A DNA stretch of 64,000 bases from Sphingobacterium arenae (GTDB lineage Bacteria > Bacteroidota > Bacteroidia > Sphingobacteriales > Sphingobacteriaceae): positions 310,001-374,000 of the forward strand of contig NZ_JACNYK010000001.1 in NCBI RefSeq assembly GCF_014692505.1. Direction: 5' to 3'. Position 1 is the first letter of the stretch. Each line of letters starts with the position of its first letter. The notes beneath the pieces were generated by a model. That model was given only the letters and a program-made list of their open reading frames with translations, was not told the DNA's origin and did no database searches. The position numbers and the translations under genes are program-made. Shown piece after piece: positions 26,938 to 36,001 of this stretch.

Positions 26938-29592
26938 TTATTTGACATCAACGGTTAGCGTTTGTCGCCCTAATCGTCCGTTAAAGTCTAGTCCTTCGAT
27001 TGTTATAAGATATTTACCAGCTTCATCGGAAGTATAAAAATCAAAAGCCGCTTTACCATCCTCGTCTGTTACAATATTAGGTTCCCAATGAATGGTTGTT
27101 CGTAGATCCTGATTAAGTGTGGTTTCAGAATCGGGTTCATAAACGGGCTTGTAAAATGTTTTATGCATATGGAACCCTTGTGGTTGCACTGTCACGATAC
27201 CTTTGGGCGTATAGTTACTTCGCATAGCATCAGCTCCTGATTTTGAAGTAATGATGATTAGGCCGTTCCCTCCGTAAGAGCCATAGATGGCGGTATAATT
27301 TATGTTGCGCAATACCTCGACGCTTTGCACATCCATTGGATTGATCATCGATAACATATCGTTTTCAACATACATTCCATCTAATATAACTTGCATTTCA
27401 CCGCCCCCGCGTGTGGTGTATGGAATGCCATTTCGGAACATGACGCCCATTAAACGGCCGTTTAAACACATTTCTAAAGTCGTGCACGTTTCCAAGTCTT
27501 CCGCCCCAATCACCTGATCAGCATTGCCGGGACCATTCAGGTTTGCAGAACGCTCCGAAGCTTTATGTCGAGGGCTTCGGGCCGTCACGACAACCTCTTG
27601 AATAGCAATAGATTTTTCCATAAGGCCCTGTGCCTCCAATCCTGAAAAATATTTCTTGCTGTGAAGAAGCTGATCGACGAAAGTGGTATTTATATTGTTT
27701 TGTTCCCCAGGCGCATTTTTGTTAGGGTCTATGGCAGGCGGTGTTTCTGAGGGAATAATAATATCGATGTTATTTTTTCCTTTCTTGTCTTTTGCTGTTA
27801 TCAAAAATTTAATGCTGTCAGGGAAGAATAGATTATCAAATTCGAAATAGCCGTCTTCATTCGCAACTGTATCAATGAATTCCATAAAATTATGTGTTGG
27901 GACTAACACCAACTTGGCATTGGGAACTGGCGCTTTTCTTCCAAGTTTTCGGGCCTGTCCTTTAATGGATATGCTTTTTTCCGGAGAAAAAATGGGCTCT
28001 TTGACCTCAAAAAAAGGTGTTATGTTTATTTTCCGCCAACCCTGCGTCAATAGCAGGTTATCTATATCATCTATTTTTATTTTGCCATCAAAATAATAAC
28101 CAGGATTCTCTATGTATCCCTTTATATCGGTACTTAAAAGCAGTGAGGAAAGTATATTAGGGGTGATTTTTGAATGGTCTTTTAATTTATCCGTGTTGAT
28201 GACGGAAGCCGATAAGACGGCGGTACGTATGCTATCTGATGGGGCTCCCGTTTCAAGCGACACGGTAATCTTATTTCGTTTATTGCTTGTTGGCGCGTCG
28301 ATATTAGCGGTTAAAGGCAATACATTTTTCGCCTTGTAAACAAAGACAGGCCTTTCTATTAGAGGCTCTAAGTTGTGATTTAGAATGCTGACGGTTAACA
28401 CGCCGTTGGGTAGGTCGGCTTTGGGTACTGAAAAGATGAGCTCTGGTCTGGATGCGGGCTGCTTTGATGCATAGTACACATTACCCATATATTGCGCTAC
28501 GAAATATATTTCACTTCCGTCTTGTTTGTCGGGGCTTAGACACACCTGCGCAAACAATTTATCGCTGTTTCCATTGTTCACCTGGATATTATAGCCGGAT
28601 GAAACTGGTTGGGGAAGTTCGGATTTTATCGTGGTGCCATCGTCGAACGTTGTATACGCGATCATGGGTTGTGTACCCTGGATAAATAGAGGGGCTGAAC
28701 CCATACCCAAAATGTTCGTTTTGATTGTTGCTGCGGTATCGCCGGTCGTTGTAAGTATATGCGTTTGACTTTCGGCGCCGAGGCCGTCAGGTTTGAGCGT
28801 TTTGATCGCAATTTTATTGATGTTTCCGATCAATAAGTTCCCGCCTTCTGGAAAAAACTGTATGCTGTTTTTTAAAACAGTAGCTTCCGGTAGCTTAAAT
28901 ATTTTTTTTACTTGCGCTTCGGCTCTATTCGAAAAACTGATAAAAAGTTTGGACTTTGCATAATCGTCCTTGAAGGGAATGGACAGCTGTCCCTGATCGT
29001 CTGTTTTAAGACGCCCTCGTTTTAGGTTTTTACCTATCGGAGAGATAATTTCGTATCGTACGGACTCCTCGGCTAACGGAATACCCTCCATATCCTGTAA
29101 TTGAATGTTGTAATTGCTATTGTCGAGATAAGAATGGGAAAGAACGTTATCTAATCGACCATTGCTGACTTGAATATTCTCGTTAAAGAAATAAATGGAG
29201 CTATCATTACGCATCCAGTTGGTATAGGCACGGACACGGTATGTTCCTTCAACGAGTGTATCGGCTAACGGAATATCACCTACACCTAGACCTGTTACTA
29301 TCGGGATTCGTATGTTTGATACCACTTCTTCCTTTGGGCTGATAAGTTCTATGTACGCGATATGGCTAATATTGGATAAAAAATTTTCTATTCCCACCGT
29401 AGTATATGCTTTGAACCAAACCGTCTCTCCCGCAGTATAGGCGTGTTTGTCCATATGGAGATAGAGCTTTTCAATGGGATGAACGTCTTGATATGCATTG
29501 ATTTTAACGAGAAGACTTTGTAAATCTTGTGCTCTTATACTGGCAGCGGACAGCGTAAGAAAGCATAATAAAATAAGCCTCTTTATATTCAT
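26938..29592 (-). CDS. MG2-like / TonB-plug protein without barrel
   Basis: An 884-residue exported protein (signal peptide 1-21). The first part (about 40-150) has the alpha-2-macroglobulin MG2 motif HMDKHAYTAGETVWFKAY. Beta-sandwich repeats of unknown type follow, then a TonB-dependent receptor plug domain at about 665-790 (VIGAEDLETCTTLEMCLNGRL, GEMQVILDGMYVEND, VEVLRNINYTAIYGSYGGNGLIIITSK in parts). The last 90 residues form another beta domain. There is no 22-strand barrel after the plug. Such proteins are common in Bacteroidota, but their role is unknown. Confidence 0.85.
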   Translation of the reverse strand: MNIKRLILLCFLTLSAASIRAQDLQSLLVKINAYQDVHPIEKLYLHMDKHAYTAGETVWFKAYTTVGIENFLSNISHIAYIELISPKEEVVSNIRIPIVTGLGVGDIPLADTLVEGTYRVRAYTNWMRNDSSIYFFNENIQVSNGRLDNVLSHSYLDNSNYNIQLQDMEGIPLAEESVRYEIISPIGKNLKRGRLKTDDQGQLSIPFKDDYAKSKLFISFSNRAEAQVKKIFKLPEATVLKNSIQFFPEGGNLLIGNINKIAIKTLKPDGLGAESQTHILTTTGDTAATIKTNILGMGSAPLFIQGTQPMIAYTTFDDGTTIKSELPQPVSSGYNIQVNNGNSDKLFAQVCLSPDKQDGSEIYFVAQYMGNVYYASKQPASRPELIFSVPKADLPNGVLTVSILNHNLEPLIERPVFVYKAKNVLPLTANIDAPTSNKRNKITVSLETGAPSDSIRTAVLSASVINTDKLKDHSKITPNILSSLLLSTDIKGYIENPGYYFDGKIKIDDIDNLLLTQGWRKINITPFFEVKEPIFSPEKSISIKGQARKLGRKAPVPNAKLVLVPTHNFMEFIDTVANEDGYFEFDNLFFPDSIKFLITAKDKKGKNNIDIIIPSETPPAIDPNKNAPGEQNNINTTFVDQLLHSKKYFSGLEAQGLMEKSIAIQEVVVTARSPRHKASERSANLNGPGNADQVIGAEDLETCTTLEMCLNGRLMGVMFRNGIPYTTRGGGEMQVILDGMYVENDMLSMINPMDVQSVEVLRNINYTAIYGSYGGNGLIIITSKSGADAMRSNYTPKGIVTVQPQGFHMHKTFYKPVYEPDSETTLNQDLRTTIHWEPNIVTDEDGKAAFDFYTSDEAGKYLITIEGLDFNGRLGRQTLTVDVK

Positions 29593-29647
29593 AACAGGTG
29601 AAATTTGGACTTAAATTACGAAAAAAATCAGGATACTATATTAATTT

Positions 29648-29686
29648 TTTGTTGATTATTAGTCAACATCGGTATCTTTGCCCATA
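29648..29686 (+). promoter_or_regulatory. purD promoter with palindrome, nearly leaderless
   Basis: TTTG (29648-29651), 21 bp, then a full TATCTTTG (29673-29680), only five bases ahead of the purD ATG. The spacer carries GTTGA and TCAAC (29651-29667), a 17-bp near-perfect palindrome that looks like an operator. Confidence 0.6.
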
Positions 29687-30960
29687 TGAATATCTTAATT
29701 ATTGGTTCCGGCGGCAGGGAATCTGCCTTTGCGTACAAATTATCGAAAAGTCCAAAATTGAATCAACTGTTTATCGCTCCAGGGAATGCGGGGACGAGCC
29801 AATACGGACAAAATGTAAACCTGAAAGTTACGGATTTTGATGGAATAGCATCTTTCGCAGTTGAAAACGAGATCGACATGGTTTTAGTGGGGCCGGAGGA
29901 ACCCTTAGTGAAAGGTATTCACGATTATTTTTTACATCGCCAAGATGTTAAGCATATACCGGTCATCGGTCCTCAACAAAAGGGGGCGCAGCTCGAAGGG
30001 TCTAAAGATTTTTCAAAGGAATTCATGTTGCGTCATCAGATTCCGACAGCAGCGTATAAATCTTTTAATAAATCTAATCTGGAAGAAGGACTGTCCTATT
30101 TAGAGACGCAGAAATTGCCTATCGTTTTGAAAGCCGATGGCTTGGCTGCAGGAAAAGGCGTTCTAATTTGTGAAACGCTGGAAGAAGCTAAAACAGAACT
30201 AACGGCGATGATTGCGGATGCAAAATTTGGCGATGCAAGTTCGGTGGTGGTTATTGAGGAGTTTTTAAAAGGCATAGAACTTTCCGTTTTTGTACTTACT
30301 GACGGCGATTCTTACAAAGTATTGCCTTCCGCGAAGGATTATAAACGTATCGGCGAAGGTGATACAGGGTTGAATACGGGCGGTATGGGGTCGATATCTC
30401 CTGTTCCTTTTGCAGACCAAACTTTTCTTTCAAAAGTGGAGGAGCGCATCATTAAACCGACAATTGAAGGATTGAAGAAAGACGAGATCCTGTATAAAGG
30501 GTTTATTTTTATTGGTTTGATGAACGTCGATGGAGAGCCGTATGTTATCGAATACAATGTCCGGATGGGAGATCCCGAAACAGAATCTGTATTGCCAAGG
30601 ATTGAGTCTGATTTGGTTGATTTATTAGAAGGAGTAGCCAAAGGAGATCTAGGTTCTCGAAGTTATACGGTAAATCCTAAGACAGCGGTAACGGTCGTGT
30701 TGGTTTCGGGAGGCTATCCGGGGGAATATGATGCCGGGATGGAGATTATGAATATAGAGAATGTAGAAGACTCTATCGTGTTTCACGCTGGAACGAAAGA
30801 AATAGATGGTAAGGTTGTCACTGCGGGAGGACGCGTGCTAGCTGTAACAACACTGCAAGATAACCTGTTCGATGCCCTCCAACAAGCTACGGCCGACGCC
30901 GGAAGGATATTTTTTGAGCGTATGTATTTTCGAAAAGATATTGGTTTCGACTTGTTATAA
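29686..30960 (+). CDS. purD: phosphoribosylamine-glycine ligase
   Basis: A 424-residue GAR synthetase, second step of de novo purine synthesis: phosphoribosylamine plus glycine plus ATP gives GAR. The N-terminal GSGGRESA (5-12) and GNAGTS motif, ATP-grasp core with LKADGLAAGKGV and EEFLKGIELSVF, and NVRMGDPETE are all present. It is monocistronic; the start is only five bases after the -7 box, so the mRNA is probably leaderless. Confidence 0.96.
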   Translation: MNILIIGSGGRESAFAYKLSKSPKLNQLFIAPGNAGTSQYGQNVNLKVTDFDGIASFAVENEIDMVLVGPEEPLVKGIHDYFLHRQDVKHIPVIGPQQKGAQLEGSKDFSKEFMLRHQIPTAAYKSFNKSNLEEGLSYLETQKLPIVLKADGLAAGKGVLICETLEEAKTELTAMIADAKFGDASSVVVIEEFLKGIELSVFVLTDGDSYKVLPSAKDYKRIGEGDTGLNTGGMGSISPVPFADQTFLSKVEERIIKPTIEGLKKDEILYKGFIFIGLMNVDGEPYVIEYNVRMGDPETESVLPRIESDLVDLLEGVAKGDLGSRSYTVNPKTAVTVVLVSGGYPGEYDAGMEIMNIENVEDSIVFHAGTKEIDGKVVTAGGRVLAVTTLQDNLFDALQQATADAGRIFFERMYFRKDIGFDLL

Positions 30961-31010
30961 AAAATAATCTTTTCAGCTTCAATGTATTATAAAATAGGGC
31001 GTGAAAATGT

Positions 31011-31051
31011 TTTGGTGATTTGAATAATGCTCTTATATTTGCATCACCAAA
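31011..31051 (+). promoter_or_regulatory. tRNA-Glu promoter with flanking inverted repeat
   Basis: TTTG at 31011-31014, exactly 19 bp, then TATATTTG at 31034-31041: a perfect match to the Bacteroidota consensus. A 9-bp perfect inverted repeat TTTGGTGAT (31011-31019) / ATCACCAAA (31043-31051) starts in the -33 box and ends after the -7 box. Confidence 0.85.
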
Positions 31052-31058
31052 AAACAAT

Positions 31059-31130
31059 GGCCCGTTCGTCTAGGGGTTAGGACGCCAGATTTTCATTCTG
31101 GAAACAGGGGTTCGATTCCCCTACGGGCTA
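31059..31130 (+). tRNA. tRNA-Glu (anticodon TTC)
   Basis: A 72-base cloverleaf. Acceptor GGCCCGT pairs with ACGGGCT (first pair G-U). The anticodon stem CCAGA/TCTGG carries the loop TTTTCAT with TTC at its centre. The T arm is CAGGGGTTCGATTCCCCT. The discriminator is A and CCA is not encoded. It follows a perfect Bacteroidota promoter and stands alone, with a terminator after it. Confidence 0.97.
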
Positions 31131-31151
31131 CACACTTAAAAGTAAAAACAA

Positions 31152-31183
31152 AAACGCTTGCAAATCAATGTTTGCAAGCGTTT
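31152..31183. terminator. strong hairpin after tRNA-Glu
   Basis: Perfect 13-bp stem AAACGCTTGCAAA (31152-31164) and TTTGCAAGCGTTT (31171-31183), six-base loop, with T-rich flanks on the plus strand. It also serves the convergent acyltransferase gene that ends at 31189. Confidence 0.85.
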
Positions 31184-31188
31184 CTGTT

Positions 31189-31938
31189 TTATTTCCATCG
31201 ACGATGCGTCCACAGCCACCAGCTGGGATCCCGTTGTATGCTTTCTTCCAGCATGTGGGCAAATGTTCTCGTTATCTGACCATCGGTTGTATCGGCAGCA
31301 TGTTCGCAGATTATTTTAATATTTATCTCCCACCGTTGTTTATGGAGAGGTTTTAATTCTACGTATCCCACATAAGCATCTATCCGTTTTGCCAATTGTT
31401 CCGCGCCGGCGAACATGAAAGTACGCTGTTGTAGAAAATTGACGGCAATACCGTTATCATGTCCCGGAAATTGATCTGCAATAAAAAAAGTGATAGATGG
31501 GGTCTGTTTCTCCCGTAAAAGTATACGTAACGCTTGCGTAGCTGGCAACAAGCGCGCCCCATAGCGTGTCCTTTTTTTATAAACAAAAGAATTAAACAAG
31601 TTGTTTTTTAAAGGTTTATATAGCGCTTGTACAGGCATGTCGGTATGTTCAGGTAGCTTACTAAGGACCTCCCAATTACCATAATGGCCCAATAAAAAGA
31701 TGGTTTGACGCTGTTGCTTAGTGACCCAGTTGATGGTTTCCAATGCGGAATCTGCCAATTGTAGTTTTATACGATTGGGATAGAAATTCTCCCATAGGAT
31801 ACGCCCGAAATTTTTATAAAAATTACGTCTATGTCGGGAAATATCCCGATAAGATAAGTTGGGAAACGCACGAGCGAGGTTTTGTATACACACGCTTAAG
31901 CGATACTTATAGATATGTCCAATGAAATAACCTAACAT
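31189..31938 (-). CDS. LpxL/HtrB-type lysophospholipid acyltransferase, short N-terminus
   Basis: A 249-residue lipid A-type late acyltransferase: catalytic HYGNWE (H + four + E) near residue 84, the ADQFPGHDNGIAV region and the closing PSWWLWTHRRWK. The family is usually near 290 residues with a first membrane anchor. Here the frame begins at MLGYFIGHIYKYRL and a TAA lies in frame 12 bases upstream, so about 40 residues seem to be missing. Membrane location would then rely on the amphipathic start. Its substrate is likely lipid A or another membrane lipid. Confidence 0.82.
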   Translation of the reverse strand: MLGYFIGHIYKYRLSVCIQNLARAFPNLSYRDISRHRRNFYKNFGRILWENFYPNRIKLQLADSALETINWVTKQQRQTIFLLGHYGNWEVLSKLPEHTDMPVQALYKPLKNNLFNSFVYKKRTRYGARLLPATQALRILLREKQTPSITFFIADQFPGHDNGIAVNFLQQRTFMFAGAEQLAKRIDAYVGYVELKPLHKQRWEINIKIICEHAADTTDGQITRTFAHMLEESIQRDPSWWLWTHRRWK

Positions 31939-32012
31939 GATGATCCTTTTTTATATTTGACAATCATAAGTTTTCTTACCCTTGTTTTTTTGTAAAGTTT
32001 AACGTTAAGCAT

Positions 32013-32037
32013 AAAAAACAAGCCCTGAAGCGGGTTG
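32013..32037 (-). terminator. terminator of the oxidoreductase gene
   Basis: On the minus strand CAACCC pairs with GGG-C-TTG (one bulge), loop GCTTCA, followed by six T (plus-strand A run 32013-32018). Confidence 0.65.
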
Positions 32038-32084
32038 CCGCAAACGTCGATGAGTCGTCTCTGTGGACTATGCTGCGGGCAGTC

Positions 32085-33053
32085 TTATCTGGTTGGTAGA
32101 AGGATAACGACATTGCCCACTTTCTGCCCTGATTCGACGTAACGGTGAGCTTCGACGATCTGATCAAAGGGATAGGTCCGATCGATCACTGCCCTAAAAG
32201 TGCCACGTTGGACAAGATCCCTAAGGAGGAGGATATCACCTTGCTGCATGGTTGGAATAGGAAACAGAACTTTCTTGCCCCTTCGTAGCGAAGTAATCAT
32301 TGCTAGAAAGATATTTTCTGAGCGCTTCCCTAATTCGGTAGAAATGTATATCCCTTTGGGTTTAAGCAAAGCTCGGCATTGTCCGAAGGAACTCTTGCCA
32401 ACCGCATCGAAAACAAAATCAAATGTGCGTGAAGTCTTGGTGAAGTCTTGGGTTTGATAGTCAATAACCTCATCAGCACCTAGCGATTTCACCAATTCTA
32501 TATGGGCGGTTCCTCCTACAGCGACGACATATGCTCCAAAATGCTTCAACAGCTGCACGGCAGCAGAACCAATGGCTCCAGTAGCTCCATAAACCAGTAC
32601 CCGATCTCCAGTATTGACCTTTGCCGCTCGAATATTGCTTAGGGCATAATGGCTGCCCTCCGTCAGTGGAGCAGACTGTTCAAAGGTAAGGCCGTCGGGC
32701 AATAGTGCCACGGCGCCCGTTTGAGCAATCACCTTGTATTCCGCATGGCACCCAAATCCACTATCGTCGTATCCGAATACGCAATCGCCAATCTTAAAAG
32801 ATGTAACATCTTCCCCGAGTGCTTCCACAACACCAGCAAACTCGCAGCCCAGCACCTTATTCTTTGGACGGAGAAGTCCACTGAATAGCCTCGAGACAAA
32901 GTAGTGGGCACTTCGAAAGCCTGTATCTGTGCGGTTCACCGTACTCGCGTGTACGCTGACCATTATTTCATTCCGTTTCAGGACAGGCTTTGCTATTTCT
33001 GTAACCTTTACCACCTCCGGAGGGCCGTAATAGGTATAGATAGCTGCTTTCAT
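32085..33053 (-). CDS. zinc-free medium-chain dehydrogenase, quinone oxidoreductase-like
   Basis: About 322 residues from ATG 33053 (MKAAIYTYYGPPEVV, the usual family start); an ATG at 33101 would add sixteen. The catalytic and structural zinc ligands of alcohol dehydrogenases are lacking, and the NADPH fold shows LVYGATGAIGSAAVQLLKHFGA. NRTDTGFR matches quinone reductase/zeta-crystallin members. Probable role: NAD(P)H-dependent reduction of quinones or reactive carbonyls. Monocistronic, with its own terminator. Confidence 0.88.
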   Translation of the reverse strand: MKAAIYTYYGPPEVVKVTEIAKPVLKRNEIMVSVHASTVNRTDTGFRSAHYFVSRLFSGLLRPKNKVLGCEFAGVVEALGEDVTSFKIGDCVFGYDDSGFGCHAEYKVIAQTGAVALLPDGLTFEQSAPLTEGSHYALSNIRAAKVNTGDRVLVYGATGAIGSAAVQLLKHFGAYVVAVGGTAHIELVKSLGADEVIDYQTQDFTKTSRTFDFVFDAVGKSSFGQCRALLKPKGIYISTELGKRSENIFLAMITSLRRGKKVLFPIPTMQQGDILLLRDLVQRGTFRAVIDRTYPFDQIVEAHRYVESGQKVGNVVILLPTR

Positions 33054-33381
33054 TATCGGACGAGAAAAATCCGTGTTTATGTCTGGGGCATTCATATCCA
33101 TATGATATAAATATAACGTATAAAAGCCAGTATTAACGATTGTAGATGATAAAATAACCTTTTCTCAACCTTTCTTTAATATATCGTTGGCGAACGGCGT
33201 ATACCTCTTTACGGCAGAAAATAGTATCCAAGAGATGCTGTTTTAAGTATCGGAATTTTCGTTTTTATTTCGGCGTAATCCGCTGTTTATCCAAAAAAAT
33301 CAGAGAAATCACGGAAGATATATTTTGGGAAGATAAAGAGAACGAAAAATCTTATATTTAGACCCGAAAGACCATTTGTTT

Positions 33382-33978
33382 ATGGATATCGTTAAATTAA
33401 ATAAGGCATTTTCCCTTTTCGATGCGTATAATCGTCGTGACCCGACTGTTTTTAAAATAGATGGACACGTTGAACCATCGACGTATTTCTACACTGTAAA
33501 GCTGTACGATTGGGTTAAAAAACTGGATCCTGAAGCCAGTGAAGCTTTATTGCTAGCCTCACGATCCCAGCATATTGGGCGGTGGGAAGTCCCTCGTTCG
33601 ACGTACCCTGAAGGAAGGGTGGGGTACCTCCAATGGCGAAGTGATTTGTCCAAATTTCATGCACAGAAGGCAGCCGACATACTGAATATTGTAGGTTATG
33701 ACGAGGATACCATCGATCGTGTTCAAATGATTATTTTGAAGAGAAAACTGAAAATTGATGCCGAGGTGCAAACCATGGAGGATGCTCTTTGCTTAGTTTT
33801 TTTAGAGTTTCAATACGATGAGCTCATCGCGAAACATGCAGATGAGAAGATTATCCATATTCTGAGAAAAACATGGAACAAAATGACTGATCGGGGAAGA
33901 AAAGCAGCATTAACGCTTGATTTTAGTGAGAAAGGGCTATTTTTGTTGGGCAAAGCATTGGATAATTCTTCCCATTAG
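33382..33978 (+). CDS. DUF4202 protein
   Basis: A 198-residue soluble protein of the DUF4202 family. It has HIGRWEVPRSTYPEGRVGYLQWR (in part at residues 67-88) and the conserved metal-site-like HxxRW and ...QTMEDALCLVFLEFQ. Start at ATG 33382; TTG at 33376 would add two residues. A weak -7 box TATATTTA (33353-33360) is nearby. The biochemical function of DUF4202 is not known. Confidence 0.85.
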   Translation: MDIVKLNKAFSLFDAYNRRDPTVFKIDGHVEPSTYFYTVKLYDWVKKLDPEASEALLLASRSQHIGRWEVPRSTYPEGRVGYLQWRSDLSKFHAQKAADILNIVGYDEDTIDRVQMIILKRKLKIDAEVQTMEDALCLVFLEFQYDELIAKHADEKIIHILRKTWNKMTDRGRKAALTLDFSEKGLFLLGKALDNSSH

Positions 33979-34062
33979 TTTCGTTTCTGTAATTCGTTGT
34001 CATCTTCCTTCTTTTAACAGTAGTTTTCGCTTTTTGGATGCTTAACCGCCATATCCTAGACG

Positions 34063-34093
34063 TTTTCATTATGCGTAAACATTCGTATATTTG
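34063..34093 (+). promoter_or_regulatory. candidate promoter and leader of the ABC-F gene
   Basis: TTTT at 34063-34066, 19 bp, then TATATTTG at 34086-34093, a full -7 match. The leader to ATG 34215 is about 115 bases. It contains a start-stop (ATG-TAA at 34130-34135) and GGC-TGAC-GGCC pairing near 34170, so it is long enough for attenuation. Confidence 0.5.
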
Positions 34094-34214
34094 CAGATAT
34101 AAATTTAAACAGACTCTTAATAAGACGAAATGTAAAAAATAATTCTTTCAGGTAAATCAAGAACGACAGCGGCTGACGGCCATGTCATATTGTTTAATTT
34201 TAATGGAAGGATTT

Positions 34215-35831
34215 ATGTTAAGCTTACAAAACATTTCATATACACACCCCAATAAAGACATACTGTTTAATCATATCAACTTAACAGTAAATAATCAGGA
34301 CAAGGTTGCTATAATAGGTAACAATGGGATTGGAAAAACCACGTTGCTGAAAATCATTGCAAAAGAATTGCTTCCGTCAAGCGGACAATTAGACGTTGAA
34401 TCCGATCCGTATTATATCCCGCAAATTTTCGGACAATACAATCATTTAACGATTGCCCAAGCACTGCGAATTGCAGATAAACTGCATGCTTTAAAGGAAA
34501 TCTTGGAAGGTAGTATCAGGGAAGAGAATTTTAATTTACTGAACGATGATTGGACAATAGAAGATCGTTGCGACGAAACATTAGACTATTGGCAATTAAA
34601 GGGATTGGACCTATCGCAAAAAATGGGAACGCTTAGCGGTGGGCAGAAAACAAAAGTTTTCCTTGCCGCTATTTTCATTCATAAACCCCAACTGATTCTA
34701 TTGGATGAGCCTAGCAATCACTTAGACACCTCAAGTCGACAGCTTTTGTATGACTTTATGGAGTCTACTAAAAGTACCTTACTGCTGGTGAGTCACGACA
34801 GGAAGTTGTTAAATTTGTCGGGTACAATTGGCGAATTAGGTCAACATGGGATTAGGATTTATGGCGGTAACTACGACTTTTACGAGGAGCAGAAGCAGAT
34901 CGAACACCATGCGTTAAATCAAAGTATTCAAAATAATGAAAAAGCATTGCGGAAAGCGGAAGGAAGAGAACGCGAAACGTTGGAGCGGCAACAAAAGCTG
35001 GATACTCGAGGAAAGCGCAAACAGGAAAAATCCGGTGTTGCTCGAATAATGATGAATACATTACGGAACAATGCTGAAAACAGTACATCAAAACTCAAAA
35101 GTGTACACGCGGAAAAGATAGACGGCATGACGCAAGAATTGCAAGACTTACGAACCGCGTTACCCGATCTGGATAAAATGAAATTTGGTATTGATCACTC
35201 GCAATTGCATAAAGGCAAAATTTTGTTTGTCGCAACAAATATCAATTTTGCCTATAACACTACGCGGCTTTGGAGAGAAAACTTGAGTTTTCAAATTGTC
35301 AGCGGTGAACGGATTGCACTAAAAGGGCAAAATGGTTCGGGAAAGACAACATTGATCAAATTGATTTCCGGAGATCTAGAACCACAAACAGGCGCTGTCC
35401 ACCGCGCAAAAAATAAATCAGTTTATATTGATCAGGATTACTCTTTATTAGATAACAAACAGAAAGTTTATGAGCAAGCCCAGCAATTCAATAATTCCAG
35501 ATGGCAAGAACACGAAATAAAAACACGGCTTAATCGTTTTTTGTTTGCCAGAGATGATTGGGACAAACCGTGTAGTGTATTGAGTGGAGGAGAAAGAATG
35601 CGCTTAATGCTTTGTTGTCTGACCATCGACAGGAAATCGCCAGACATTCTTATATTGGATGAACCGACAAACAATCTAGACATGCAGAACGTTGAAATGC
35701 TGACGGAAGCAATAAATGAATATCGAGGAACAGTCATCGTGGTTTCACACGATGAAGCTTTTTTGGAGCGGATAAACATCGAACGGACCATTGAACTTAG
35801 CCGTGAAGATCAGTTAACTTTGAGAAGTTAG
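34215..35831 (+). CDS. ABC-F family ATPase, possible ribosome-protection type
   Basis: A 538-residue protein with two ABC domains and no membrane segment. First site: GNNGIGKTTLLK, LSGGQKTKVFLA, LILLDEPSNHLD. Second site: GQNGSGKTTLIK, LSGGERMRLMLCC, LILDEPTNNLD. A charged linker of about 110 residues separates them. I place the start at ATG 34215 (MLSLQNISYTHPNK); in-frame ATGs at 34182 and 34203 would add a short extension. It is not EttA. It may be a translation factor or an antibiotic resistance (ARE) type; nothing adjacent decides this. Long leader upstream is compatible with drug-responsive control. Confidence 0.85.
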   Translation: MLSLQNISYTHPNKDILFNHINLTVNNQDKVAIIGNNGIGKTTLLKIIAKELLPSSGQLDVESDPYYIPQIFGQYNHLTIAQALRIADKLHALKEILEGSIREENFNLLNDDWTIEDRCDETLDYWQLKGLDLSQKMGTLSGGQKTKVFLAAIFIHKPQLILLDEPSNHLDTSSRQLLYDFMESTKSTLLLVSHDRKLLNLSGTIGELGQHGIRIYGGNYDFYEEQKQIEHHALNQSIQNNEKALRKAEGRERETLERQQKLDTRGKRKQEKSGVARIMMNTLRNNAENSTSKLKSVHAEKIDGMTQELQDLRTALPDLDKMKFGIDHSQLHKGKILFVATNINFAYNTTRLWRENLSFQIVSGERIALKGQNGSGKTTLIKLISGDLEPQTGAVHRAKNKSVYIDQDYSLLDNKQKVYEQAQQFNNSRWQEHEIKTRLNRFLFARDDWDKPCSVLSGGERMRLMLCCLTIDRKSPDILILDEPTNNLDMQNVEMLTEAINEYRGTVIVVSHDEAFLERINIERTIELSREDQLTLRS

Positions 35832-36001
35832 CAGCATCATTCTGTTTAAAAGGCTATTTTTTTGCGTATATTAGTCCTGCGGCTATATAAAGCTCAGATT
35901 TTGAGGATTTATATGTTGCGGTATAGACACAATTATAAGCAACCGTTTAGTGTAATTATTGCGGCTAATAGCTATTTTAATAAAAGTAAAATGACAACAC
36001 T

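Noticed and set aside
29598..29840. Plus-strand ORF ahead of and across the purD start
   Set aside because: It crosses the promoter and lies in another frame of purD; its sequence looks like a frame shadow.
31059..31183. Integration site of a mobile element at tRNA-Glu
   Set aside because: No integrase, no duplicated tRNA 3' end and ordinary genes on both sides.
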